Source: Hyphomicrobiales bacterium
Lineage (GTDB): Bacteria; Pseudomonadota; Alphaproteobacteria; Rhizobiales; Xanthobacteraceae
Direction: 5' to 3'
DNA: 33,823 bases
Assembly (NCBI GenBank): GCA_019075925.1
Contig: JAGXAC010000018.1
Coordinates: 1 to 33,823 of the forward strand
Shown: piece after piece, positions 1 through 8,669 of the stretch
Numbering within the stretch: the stretch's first letter is position 1
Layout of the letters: each line of letters begins with the position of its first letter
The notes under the pieces: model-generated
What the model saw: only the letters and a program-made list of their open reading frames with translations
Database searches by the model: none
What the model was told of the DNA's origin: nothing
Program-made: the position numbers and the translations under genes

Positions 1-219
1 TGCCGCCGGCCAGGAGATGAATCGGAGCGCGGCGAGAATGCCGAGAACGGCGGCGGTTGCCGCCACGATCGTCGAGCCGAGCAGCAGCGCTGGTCCGGCA
101 TCGGCGGGCGCGCGGTCTTGGCGCAGCGGCAGATGCCCACTGGCCGCCAGCCCGTGCAGCGCCGCGGCCAGGACGAGCGCCACGAACAGCGCGAGCGGCA
201 CGATCTCACGGTTCGGCAA
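1..219 (-). CDS. 5' part of a hydrophobic membrane protein running off the left edge; TTG start assumed
   Basis: Reverse complement reads open from 219 to 1: (M)LPNREIVPLALFVALVLAAALHGLAASGHLPLRQDRAPADAGPALLLGSTIVAATAAVLGILAALRFISWPAA, with two hydrophobic segments and a purine-rich AGGGGGAA upstream of TTG. Not in the supplied ORF track because it lacks ATG and stop. Confidence 0.45.
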   Translation of the reverse strand, partial: MPNREIVPLALFVALVLAAALHGLAASGHLPLRQDRAPADAGPALLLGSTIVAATAAVLGILAALRFISWPAA

Positions 220-258
220 TACGTCGTTCCCCCTGCGGCGCTTGACCCGGTCCAGCTA

Positions 259-275
259 ATATATGAGACATATAT
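259..275. promoter_or_regulatory. Perfect palindrome ATATATG-AGA-CATATAT, candidate operator of the panB-like/gntR unit
   Basis: 7-3-7 inverted repeat read directly, 29 nt upstream of the ATG at 304, in an AT-rich island within GC-rich DNA; a GntR/FCD gene is the second gene of the unit. Confidence 0.45.
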
Positions 276-303
276 CACAACCACCGGGGCCGGGAAACGG
301 TCG

Positions 304-1224
304 ATGGCAACCAGCACGGACAGCAAGAGCGGGACGACGGCGCCGGCGGCGAACAAGCCCGATGCCGAGCGCAAGAAGCGCACCATCACCGAGATTCGCG
401 AGTCAAAAAAGACCGGCGAGAAAATGGTCTACATGTCGGTGCCGGATTATACCTCGGCCAAATGGGCCGAGCTCGCCGGCATCGACGTCGCGGTGGTCGG
501 CGACTCTCTGGCAATGGTCGCGCACGGCCACGCGAGCACCATCCCGGCCACCATGGACATGATGGTGATGCATGCGCAGGCGGTCCGGCGCGGCGCCCCC
601 AACACCTTCTCGCTCGGCTGCATGCCCTACCAGAGCTACCACACCGTGGAGCGGGCGCTGACCAACGCCACGCGGTTCATGCAGGAGGCGTTGTGCGACG
701 CGGTCAAGCCGCAAGGCGGCAAATCGCAGGCCCACATTTTGCGTGCGCTGGTCGACGCCGGAATCCCGACCGCCTCGCATATCGGGCTGACGCCGCACAC
801 CATCGCCATGTTCGGCGGCTTCAAGATTCAGGGCCGCACCGCCGATGCGGCGATGAAGATTCTCGAAGACGCGCTGGCGATCGAGGATGCCGGCTGCTTC
901 ATGCTGGAATTCGAGGCGGTGCCGGCGAAAATCGCCCGGCTGATTTCGGAGCAGCTCACCATCCCGACCATCGGCATCGGTGCGGGCGTCGGCTGCGACG
1001 GGCAAATCTTGCTATGTTACGACCTGCTCGGCGTGTTCACTGACTTCAAGCCGAAATTCACCAAGCGCTATACCAAGCTGACCGAAGTCGCCGTTGCCGG
1101 CATCACCCAATACATCAGGGAAGTGAAGGACGGTTCGTTCCCGGACGATGAACATTCCTATTCGGTCAACGAAGCCGAGTACGAGAAGTTCGCGGCGATG
1201 GTCGCCAAACGAAAGCAGATGTGA
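304..1224 (+). CDS. 3-methyl-2-oxobutanoate hydroxymethyltransferase (PanB)-like protein, PEP mutase/isocitrate lyase superfamily, non-canonical active site
   Basis: MATSTDSK... start within ORF 118-1224. PanB-like blocks VVGDSLAMV, AVRRGAPN, SHIGLTPHTIAMFGGFKIQGR, PTIGIGAG, GQILLCYDLLG. Expected Asp of the DLPF block is Cys and expected Glu of the VKIEGG block is Gln. Confidence 0.85.
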   Translation: MATSTDSKSGTTAPAANKPDAERKKRTITEIRESKKTGEKMVYMSVPDYTSAKWAELAGIDVAVVGDSLAMVAHGHASTIPATMDMMVMHAQAVRRGAPNTFSLGCMPYQSYHTVERALTNATRFMQEALCDAVKPQGGKSQAHILRALVDAGIPTASHIGLTPHTIAMFGGFKIQGRTADAAMKILEDALAIEDAGCFMLEFEAVPAKIARLISEQLTIPTIGIGAGVGCDGQILLCYDLLGVFTDFKPKFTKRYTKLTEVAVAGITQYIREVKDGSFPDDEHSYSVNEAEYEKFAAMVAKRKQM

Positions 1225-1225
1225 C

Positions 1226-1927
1226 ATGCCGCGGCCGCAAACCGCCGCATTGCGACGGCCGCGCCAAAGCGTGCGAACCGCGCCGACCGATACGCTGACT
1301 GACCAGGCTTATCGGCTGATCGAGGAGCAAATCGTCACGCTGCGGCTCAAGCCGGGCGACGTTCTTTCCGAGCAGATGCTGTCGGCGACATTCAAGATCG
1401 GCCGTACCCCGATCCGCGAAGCCCTGCATCGGCTGGCGCACGAAGGGCTGGTGACGATCCTGCCGCGCAAGGGCATCCTGGTCACCGACCTCAACCCGCG
1501 CCACCAGCTTTTGGTGCTGGAAGTGCGCCGCGAACTGGAGCGGCTATTGAGTCGGGCCGGCGCCGAGCGGGCGACGGCCGAGCAGCGCGAACAACTGCAG
1601 GAGATCGCCCGCGGCATGGACCGCGCCGCCAAAGGCAACGACGACATCGCTTTCATGCGGCTCGATCGCGAGTTCAACCGTGTCATGGTAGATTCCGCCC
1701 ATAACGGCTACGCCGCGCGTTCGATGAAACTCATCCAGGGACTGTCGCGACGGTTCTGGTACATGCACTATCGGGAGGCCGCCGATTTGCCGCTGTGCGC
1801 ACGCTTGCACGCCAATCAGGCGCGCGCGATCGCGCAGGGTAACGGCGAAGCGGCTGCCCGCGCCAGCGACAAGCTGATCGATTACGTTGAAGCTTTCACC
1901 CGCGCCACGGTGTCGATGCGGCCATGA
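1226..1927 (+). CDS. GntR family transcriptional regulator (FCD type)
   Basis: MPRPQTAALRRPRQ... N-terminal wHTH LTDQAYRLIEEQIVTLRLKPGDVLSEQMLSATFKIGRTPIREALHRLAHEGLV followed by a helical FCD-like domain; ATG lies 1 nt after the upstream stop. Confidence 0.88.
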   Translation: MPRPQTAALRRPRQSVRTAPTDTLTDQAYRLIEEQIVTLRLKPGDVLSEQMLSATFKIGRTPIREALHRLAHEGLVTILPRKGILVTDLNPRHQLLVLEVRRELERLLSRAGAERATAEQREQLQEIARGMDRAAKGNDDIAFMRLDREFNRVMVDSAHNGYAARSMKLIQGLSRRFWYMHYREAADLPLCARLHANQARAIAQGNGEAAARASDKLIDYVEAFTRATVSMRP

Positions 1928-2223
1928 AAATCTACGAGGGCAAGCGCACCATCGATGGCCTCGTCGTCACGGTCGACGGCAACAGGCTGGCGGAGCATTA
2001 CGAGGTCAAGCAATTCACCAGGCGCGGCTTCGAATGGACCTATGAAGGGGCGAGCCCGCAGCAACTGGCTCTGGCGATCCTGGTCGAACATCTCGGCGAC
2101 GCCGAACGCGCCGTCGCGCTGTCGGAACCGTACATGCAAGACGTGATCGCCAATCTCGACAACGAGTGGCGGCTGACCGGTGATGACGTCGATGCCTATC
2201 TGCGCGCGAGCCGCGGCCGCTAG
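1924..2223 (+). CDS. DUF6166-like small protein
   Basis: MKIYEGKRTIDGLVVTVDGNRLAEHYEVKQFTRRGFEWTYEGASPQQLALAILVEHLGDAERAVALSEPY; matches my memory of the DUF6166 pattern. Start overlaps the gntR stop (ATGA). Confidence 0.72.
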   Translation: MKIYEGKRTIDGLVVTVDGNRLAEHYEVKQFTRRGFEWTYEGASPQQLALAILVEHLGDAERAVALSEPYMQDVIANLDNEWRLTGDDVDAYLRASRGR

Positions 2224-2259
2224 GCGCATTGTCGCCGGCTGCCGGCTGTGATAGATGCG

Positions 2260-2269
2260 TGATATATCA
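2260..2269. promoter_or_regulatory. Palindrome TGATATATCA upstream of the hydroxylase gene
   Basis: Perfect 10-bp palindrome; shares ATATATCA with the right flank of the 259-275 site. Confidence 0.3.
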
Positions 2270-2317
2270 GGCGACAGGAAGCCGCGGCCGTGAGCGGCCG
2301 CATTGGGAGACCCGGCC

Positions 2318-3088
2318 ATGATCAGCCAGCGCCAGATCGAATTCCGCCAGGAATACCGTTCCCGCATCCTCGGCTGGTATGACGGTTACCTGCATCTGAT
2401 CATCATCTACGCCATGGGTGCCGCGGCGTTCTACATCTATGTCGAGCACATCCACCGGGTGACCGCGCTGGAATGGCTGACGGTGCCGCTGACCTTCCTG
2501 CTCACTAATTTGTTCGAGTGGGCGGTGCATAAATACGTGATGCACCGGCCGATCGACATCAAAGGCCTGCGGTCGATCTACGAGCGGCACACGCTCAATC
2601 ATCACCAGTTCTTCACCGACGAGGAAATGCGCTTCCGCGATCACAAGGATTGGCGGGTGACGGTGTTCCCGCCGTTCGCACTGGTGGTATTCATCCTGAT
2701 GTCGCTGCCCGCTGCGGCCATTCTCGGCTCGATCTTCACCGCCAATGTCGGCTGGCTGTTCATGGCAACCACCAGCGGCATGTATCTGATCTATGAGTTC
2801 ATGCACTTTTGCTGCCACGTCGACGAAAACGCCTTCGTCCGCCATTGCCCATTCGTCAACTCGCTGCGCCGGCACCACACCGCGCACCACAACGCGCGAC
2901 TGATGATGGAGGTCAACATGAACCTGACCTTCCCGATCGCCGACTGGTTCTTCGGCACCTCGGATCTCGACCGCGGCCTCGTCGGCACCTTGCTCAATGG
3001 CTATGAGACGCGCTTCCTGAAGAAGAACCTGCGCGGTCGCCCGCGGTTGCCCAACGAGGCGGCGGCGACCCCGGTCGGCACCAACTAG
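2318..3088 (+). CDS. Fatty acid hydroxylase / sterol desaturase superfamily membrane protein
   Basis: Multiple TM segments and His boxes HKYVMH, HTLNHH, HFCCH, RRHHTAHH; ATG at 2318 preferred over the upstream TTG. Confidence 0.85.
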   Translation: MISQRQIEFRQEYRSRILGWYDGYLHLIIIYAMGAAAFYIYVEHIHRVTALEWLTVPLTFLLTNLFEWAVHKYVMHRPIDIKGLRSIYERHTLNHHQFFTDEEMRFRDHKDWRVTVFPPFALVVFILMSLPAAAILGSIFTANVGWLFMATTSGMYLIYEFMHFCCHVDENAFVRHCPFVNSLRRHHTAHHNARLMMEVNMNLTFPIADWFFGTSDLDRGLVGTLLNGYETRFLKKNLRGRPRLPNEAAATPVGTN

Positions 3089-3105
3089 ACCTCGCGGACA
3101 GCCGA

Positions 3106-3300
3106 ATGCCAAACGATGTCAAAGCAGTTCTGTCGGCCATTGCGCTGATCGTCGGCGCGGTCCTCGCCTTTTGGAGCGGATCGCCGATCCGCCACGGTTT
3201 TTCCACCTTCGTCGTCGTCACCACGATCTTCATGGTCGCGTCGATGTGGATTTTCCCGGAAGCCGGCGTGAAGAAGGGCGATGTGAAGCGGGTGAAGTAG
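3106..3300 (+). CDS. Small two-TM hypothetical membrane protein
   Basis: 64 aa MPNDVKAVLSAIALIVGAVLAFWSGSPIRHGFSTFVVVTTIFMVASMWIF...; starts 17 nt after the upstream stop, same strand. Confidence 0.5.
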   Translation: MPNDVKAVLSAIALIVGAVLAFWSGSPIRHGFSTFVVVTTIFMVASMWIFPEAGVKKGDVKRVK

Positions 3301-3355
3301 CTCCGAGTTGTCGGGACCGGCCGGCGCCGCGCGCCGCGCCAAGCGAACCGGCGGG

Positions 3356-5098
3356 CTACCGCGGCAGTCCGGCCCTGCACAAGGCGTCGTAGTGATGCTC
3401 GCGATCTTCCTTTCGCTTGTAGTGCAGCGTACGCATATAGGCTTCGACGCGAAATCCCGGCTCGCGCTTGAGCACTTCCGCCGCGTGTTGATGGGCCAGA
3501 GCTTCATTGCCGCTGGCGGCGTGACAAGCGGCGAGCAGCGCGTGGTGCAGATGGTCGGGCGCGCTGAGCCGGCCGAGCGCGGTAATCGCCTCGCCGTAGC
3601 GGCGCGCGGCGAAATAGGCCCGCGCCAGATGGTTCCAGAAACGTTCAGGGTGGTAGGGGTTGAGCCGCATCGCCTTCTCGATCCAGACGATGCCCTCTTC
3701 CGGCTGGCCGATCCACGTCAGCATCTCGCCCTGCTGCACGACGATCAGATCGTCGTTCGGGTTGAGGCTCAAAGCCCGCTGCTGATGGAAAGCAACCTTG
3801 TCGAAATCGCCGTTGGCGATGTTGACGGCGGCGAACAGCCGATGGACGTCGCTGTCATTGCTGTCGAGCTGTAGCGCCTTCTGCATCTCGAACTTCGATT
3901 CCTCGAAGGCCACTTGTGGGTCCCTGGCGTAGCCATTGACGAAGGCTTGGCCGAGCGTACACGCCCGCCAGGCACGGGCATGCGCATAATTGGGGTCGAG
4001 CGCGATGGCGCGATCGAGAAAGTGCAGGGCGGCTTCGTTGTCGGCGGGCGTCGAGCGGTGGTGCAGAAGCTTGCCGGCCAGCAAGCATTCATAGGCGGCC
4101 ATGTTGTCGGTCGGCTTGCGGGCGACGCGCTCGCTGGTTGCCGCCTCCACGCGTCCCGGCAGGGTCGCCACAATTGCAGTCGTCATTTCGTCCTGCAAGG
4201 CGAAGATGTCGTCCAGTTGGCGGTCATAGCGCTCCGCCCAGATATGGCGGTCTGCCTCGGCGTCAATCAACTGCACGGTGATGCGCACGCGATTGCCGGA
4301 TTTACGCACGCTGCCTTCCACCGCGTACTGGACGCGAAGCTCGCGCGCCACTTGCCGCACATCGACTGACTGTCCCTTGTATTTGAAAGCGGTGTTGCGC
4401 GAGATGACGAACAAATGCTTGAAGCGCGACAACTCGGTAATGATGTCCTCGGTCAGGCCATCGGCGAAGAATTGCTGCTCCGCTTCGTCGCTCATGTTGG
4501 TGAACGGCAGCACCACGATCGAGGAGCCGGTCGCCGTCGCCGCTGTTGCGTCGAGCGAGTGGCCGGCGGCGCGCGGCGAAATTCCGTAGGCGCGAACCGG
4601 CTCGGCGAAGTTCTTGACCCGCTGTTCGCCCATGTCCCTGTAGGACAGCGGCAACTTCTGTCGCACGTGCTGATAGACTGTTTCCGAGATGCAGATGCCG
4701 CCGGTCTCGGCCAGCGTCTCCAGGCGCGCCGCCAGATTGACGCCGTCGCCGTAGATATCGTCGCCGTCGACGATGACATCGCCGAGATTGACGCCGATCC
4801 GCAGTTGCATGCGCCGATCCTGCGGCAGCGAGGCGTTGCGCGCCTCCATGTCCCGCTGGATGTCCACGGCGCATTGCACCGCATTGACGATGCTGGCGAA
4901 CTCAGCCAGGACGCCGTCGCCCATCAGCTTGACGAGACGGCCGGAATATTTTTCGAGCAACGGCTCGAGAACTTCGCGTCGCCGGAGCCGGAGCATCGAC
5001 AGCGTTCCGGACTCGTCCGTGCCCATGAGCCGGCTGTAGCCCACCACGTCGGCGGCTAGGACGGCTGTCAGGCGGCGTTGGTCTCGCTCATCGCTCAT
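3356..5098 (-). CDS. Class III adenylate/guanylate cyclase domain protein with TolB-like and TPR regions
   Basis: LTAVLAADVVGYSRLMGTDE, RLVKLMGDGVLAEF, GDGVNLAARLE (CHD domain); SIVVLPFTNMSDEAEQQFFADGLTEDIITELSR (TolB-like); C-terminal TPR-like repeats. Start MSDERDQRR at 5098 (alternative 5110). Confidence 0.88.
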   Translation of the reverse strand: MSDERDQRRLTAVLAADVVGYSRLMGTDESGTLSMLRLRRREVLEPLLEKYSGRLVKLMGDGVLAEFASIVNAVQCAVDIQRDMEARNASLPQDRRMQLRIGVNLGDVIVDGDDIYGDGVNLAARLETLAETGGICISETVYQHVRQKLPLSYRDMGEQRVKNFAEPVRAYGISPRAAGHSLDATAATATGSSIVVLPFTNMSDEAEQQFFADGLTEDIITELSRFKHLFVISRNTAFKYKGQSVDVRQVARELRVQYAVEGSVRKSGNRVRITVQLIDAEADRHIWAERYDRQLDDIFALQDEMTTAIVATLPGRVEAATSERVARKPTDNMAAYECLLAGKLLHHRSTPADNEAALHFLDRAIALDPNYAHARAWRACTLGQAFVNGYARDPQVAFEESKFEMQKALQLDSNDSDVHRLFAAVNIANGDFDKVAFHQQRALSLNPNDDLIVVQQGEMLTWIGQPEEGIVWIEKAMRLNPYHPERFWNHLARAYFAARRYGEAITALGRLSAPDHLHHALLAACHAASGNEALAHQHAAEVLKREPGFRVEAYMRTLHYKRKEDREHHYDALCRAGLPR

Positions 5099-5201
5099 GG
5101 TTTGTCGCAACCGCGGGGTTCCGCGACTAATTATAGTCGGATTTGGGTAGCGGCAAGGCAGCCGCGGAGGGCGCTTCGAGGCGGGGTGGTGTAATCATGG
5201 T

Positions 5202-5930
5202 TTATGCAACGATCGAACGGCGAGCGACGCCGATCAGCCGGTCGAGCCGCGTGCGGTCCTGCTTCAACGGCTCGCTCATGCCGTCGTAGGTGATGCGGCC
5301 GCGGTCCATCACTACGATTCGCGGCGCCAGATCGAGCGCAAGCCGGGTATTTTGCTCGACGACAACAAGGGTTAGCCCCTGCGCGTCGGCCAAGTGTCGG
5401 ATCGCACGCGTCAGCTCTTCGACGTTTACCGGCGCCAGCCCCTCCGACGGCTCATCCATCAGAATCGCCGCCGGGTTGCCGACGAGCGCGCGTGCAATCG
5501 CCAGCATTTGCTGCTCGCCGCCGGACAACTGGCCGCCCCAATTCCGCTGGCGCTCCTGCAGCTTGGGAAACAGCTCGAACACCGAGGCGACCGTCCAAGA
5601 TCCCGGCCGTGCCGCGACTTCGAGATTTTCCCGCAGCGTGAGCGAGGGAAATATCTCGCGCTCCTGCGGCACGTAACCCAGTCCCGCCGCCACGCGCCGG
5701 TGCGGCGGAAGCCTGCTGATGTCGCGGCCGTGCAGACGGATGACGCCGCGATGCAGCGTCGTATGGCCCATGACGGTGGACAGCAGCGTCGTCTTGCCGA
5801 CGCCGTTGCGTCCGATGATCGCCAACGTCTCGCCGGCTTTGACGCCAAGCTGCACGTTCTCGATGATCACGGTCTCGCCGTAGCCGCCGGAAACCGCGTC
5901 GAGTTCGAGCGCCAATGCGGAGTCAGCCAC
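5202..5930 (-). CDS. Branched-chain amino acid-type ABC transporter ATP-binding protein (LivF family)
   Basis: Walker A GRNGVGKTT, signature LSGGEQQM, Walker B AILMDEPSEGLAP. Confidence 0.92.
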   Translation of the reverse strand: MADSALALELDAVSGGYGETVIIENVQLGVKAGETLAIIGRNGVGKTTLLSTVMGHTTLHRGVIRLHGRDISRLPPHRRVAAGLGYVPQEREIFPSLTLRENLEVAARPGSWTVASVFELFPKLQERQRNWGGQLSGGEQQMLAIARALVGNPAAILMDEPSEGLAPVNVEELTRAIRHLADAQGLTLVVVEQNTRLALDLAPRIVVMDRGRITYDGMSEPLKQDRTRLDRLIGVARRSIVA

Positions 5931-6702
5931 GGGACGGCTCCCGTTTTTCGCCGAGATAGATCGCGCGTACGCGCGGATCGGCGGAAATCTCGTCCGGAGT
6001 GCCTTCGGTCAGCACTGCTCCGGCAGCTAAAACGGTGATCCGCCTGGCGAAACGAAACACGACGTCCATGTCGTGTTCGATAATCAGCACGGCGATATTC
6101 GGATCGAGCTGCGAGATCACATCGAGGATCAGATGGCTTTCCGACGACGGCACGCCGGCCGCCGGCTCGTCGAGCAGCAGTAGCTTCGGCCGCTGCGCCA
6201 GCGCGATGGCGATTTCGACGAGGCGCTGCCGGCCGTAGGGTAATTCGCGCACCGGCCGGCTTGCATCGGAGATCAGCGCCAGCGATTGCAGATGATCAAG
6301 CGCTTCCGCGATCACCGCGGTTTCGCGGCCGGCGGATCGCCATAACCGGTTGCACGCGCCGGTGCGCTCGCCGATCGCCAGATAGATGTTTTCCAGCACG
6401 GTGAGGTTGCGAAAAAGCTGATTGACCTGAAAGGTGCGGGCGATGCCTCGGCGGGTGCGCGCCGCTTGCGACAGCGAGGTAATCTCGTCGCCGTCGAGCA
6501 ATACCTTGCCGGACGACGCCCGCACTCGGCCGGTGATCAGATTGACCAGAGTGGTTTTGCCGGCGCCGTTCGGCCCAATCAAGGCATGGCGGGCGCCGCG
6601 CGGCAAAGCGAGGCTGATGCCGCTCGCGACTTCCAGCGCGCCAAAGTTTTTCCGCAAGTCGCGGATTTCGAGCGCTGCCGCGGTCATGGCTGGGTACGCC
6701 AT
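5923..6702 (-). CDS. Branched-chain amino acid-type ABC transporter ATP-binding protein (LivG family)
   Basis: Walker A GPNGAGKTT, FRNLTVLENIYLAIG, Walker B LLLLDEPAAGV; overlaps LivF and LivM neighbours. Confidence 0.92.
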   Translation of the reverse strand: MAYPAMTAAALEIRDLRKNFGALEVASGISLALPRGARHALIGPNGAGKTTLVNLITGRVRASSGKVLLDGDEITSLSQAARTRRGIARTFQVNQLFRNLTVLENIYLAIGERTGACNRLWRSAGRETAVIAEALDHLQSLALISDASRPVRELPYGRQRLVEIAIALAQRPKLLLLDEPAAGVPSSESHLILDVISQLDPNIAVLIIEHDMDVVFRFARRITVLAAGAVLTEGTPDEISADPRVRAIYLGEKREPSRG

Positions 6703-7721
6703 CGCAACAGCCGGTCGACGTTCAGCACCCTGAGCAACGTGCCGCGCCGGACAAGTAAAACGACGCCGATCAGCAACAGCCCGACGCCGAACTGCCAGAA
6801 TTCGGGGCTCGCCTTCGCCAGCTCATTTTGCAGCACCATGTACAGCGCGGCGCCGATGAAAGCCCCGTACAGCCGGCCGGCGCCGCCGAGGATGAGCATG
6901 ACCAGTACCGCCGCCGACTGGTCAAAGTCGAACACGCCAAGCGTGACGAAAGCGTTGGTCTGGGCAAACAGCGCGCCGGCGATGCCGGCGACGGCGGCCG
7001 AGATGGTGTAGGCAACTACCAGCCGCCAATGCACCGGTGAGCCGATCGCGTTCATGCGGCTGACGTTCTCCCGGATGCCGACCAGCGCTTGGCCGAACGG
7101 CGAATGGACGATCCGCCGCACGCAATAAAACACGATCAACAACACCCCGAGGCAATACAGATAATAGGTGTGGCCATAGATGTCGTAGTTGAACCGCCCG
7201 AACAGCGGCGCGATGTTGACGCCTGGAATGCCGTCATAACCGCCGGTGAAGTCGCGAAACAGATTGCCGCATTGCTGAAGCATAATGGTGGTCGAGAGCG
7301 TCAGAACCAGGAAGGCAAGGCCGCGGTAGTGCAGCAGGAGCCAACCGGACAGGAAGCCGGCAACGGCCGCGACGAGCGCACCGCACAGCACGCCGGAAAT
7401 CGGTTCGCTCCAGCCGAGATCGATAATCAGAAGCGACGCGCCATAGGCGCCGAGGCCGAAGAATGCCGCATGGCCGAGCGTGACGATCCCGGCATAGCCG
7501 AGAATCAAATCGAGTGACAGCGCAAACACGATCATGATCAAGGTTTGGCTGCCCAACACCATCTGGTTCGGAAAAATGAAAAACGCTGCGACGGCGGCGA
7601 GCCACGGCAGCGCTTCGGGGGGGCTGAAACGGCCGCGCCGCGCCAGCAGGCCGGCGGCGCGCGCGCGTTCGGCTGCAATCTCGCCGCCTGCATACGGCGA
7701 CAGGGATTTACTCGCGTCCAT
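6684..7721 (-). CDS. Branched-chain amino acid-type ABC transporter permease (LivM family)
   Basis: Polytopic; LILGYAGIVTLGHAAFFGLGAYGASL; IGENVSRMNAIG-like segment VGIRENVSRMNAIG. Confidence 0.92.
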   Translation of the reverse strand: MDASKSLSPYAGGEIAAERARAAGLLARRGRFSPPEALPWLAAVAAFFIFPNQMVLGSQTLIMIVFALSLDLILGYAGIVTLGHAAFFGLGAYGASLLIIDLGWSEPISGVLCGALVAAVAGFLSGWLLLHYRGLAFLVLTLSTTIMLQQCGNLFRDFTGGYDGIPGVNIAPLFGRFNYDIYGHTYYLYCLGVLLIVFYCVRRIVHSPFGQALVGIRENVSRMNAIGSPVHWRLVVAYTISAAVAGIAGALFAQTNAFVTLGVFDFDQSAAVLVMLILGGAGRLYGAFIGAALYMVLQNELAKASPEFWQFGVGLLLIGVVLLVRRGTLLRVLNVDRLLRWRTQP

Positions 7722-8571
7722 AAAGTCCCGTCGGCTTGAACAGCAGGATCAGCACCGCAACCGCGTAGATGGCGAAGGTGCCGGCGTCGGAGAAAAAATA
7801 TTTGCCGGCGGTATCGGACATGCCGAGCACCAGCGCGCCGACGAGCGTCCCCCATATGCTGCCGGAGCCGCCGACCGCGACGACCAGCAGAAAGAAGACC
7901 AGATAGATGATGGCGAAGTTCGGGGTGAGGCCGAGCAACTGAATGGCAAGGCCGCCGCCCAGCGCGGCGAGCCCGCTGCCGACGGCGAACGTGATGGTGA
8001 ACAACAGATCGACGTCGATGCCGACCGATTGCGCCATACGCCGGTTGTCCACCGAGGCGCGGATCTTGGCGCCGATATTGGTGCGGTCGAAGCCGTACCA
8101 CAGAGCGGCAACCAGCGCCGCGCCGACGACGATCAGGAACACGCGATAGGCCGGGAAGCTCCGCGCGCCGACATTGATCTGGCCGGCAAGATAATCGGGA
8201 ATCCGGATGGCGTGCGTCAGCGGCCCGTAAAAATAGGTATAGGCGGCAATCGCCATGAACGTCAGCCCGATGGTCATCAGCACCTGATCAAGTTCGCCGG
8301 CGCCGTAGAGCCTGGCATAGAGTGCGCGTTCGAACAGCACACTGGCGGCGCCGACGACGACGAAGGTGATGGCAAGCGCGCCGAGAAACGGCACGCCCCA
8401 CGTGCTCGTCGCAGTCAGGACGAGGTAGCCGCCCGCCATGGCGAACGCGCCGTGCGCCAGATTGACGAAGCCCATCAGTCCCATCGTCACCGACAGGCCG
8501 ATCGACACGATAAAAAGGAACATCGACCAGGCCAGGCCGTCGAACAGGATGCTGACGATGGTGTTGACCAT
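7708..8571 (-). CDS. Branched-chain amino acid-type ABC transporter permease (LivH family)
   Basis: MVNTIVSILFDGLAWSMFLFIVSIGLSVTMGLMGFVNLAHGAFAMAGGY. Confidence 0.92.
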   Translation of the reverse strand: MVNTIVSILFDGLAWSMFLFIVSIGLSVTMGLMGFVNLAHGAFAMAGGYLVLTATSTWGVPFLGALAITFVVVGAASVLFERALYARLYGAGELDQVLMTIGLTFMAIAAYTYFYGPLTHAIRIPDYLAGQINVGARSFPAYRVFLIVVGAALVAALWYGFDRTNIGAKIRASVDNRRMAQSVGIDVDLLFTITFAVGSGLAALGGGLAIQLLGLTPNFAIIYLVFFLLVVAVGGSGSIWGTLVGALVLGMSDTAGKYFFSDAGTFAIYAVAVLILLFKPTGLYGRE

Positions 8572-8669
8572 GGGCGACACGCTTCAACCCCGGCGTCGAT
8601 GCGCCAGCCGCGGCGAGGATACCGGCCGCGGCCGCCGGCGCAAAGCCGATCGCGCCGAAGTCGCGCGCG

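Noticed and set aside
3301-3355. GC-rich palindromic stretch (GGCGCCGCGCGCCGCGCC) as a terminator
   Set aside because: Self-complementarity expected from GC-only sequence; no U-tract and no distinct stem.
3356-5098. Cyclase-TolB-TPR protein as a novel signalling architecture
   Set aside because: This combination is, to my knowledge, common in Bradyrhizobium-like genomes.
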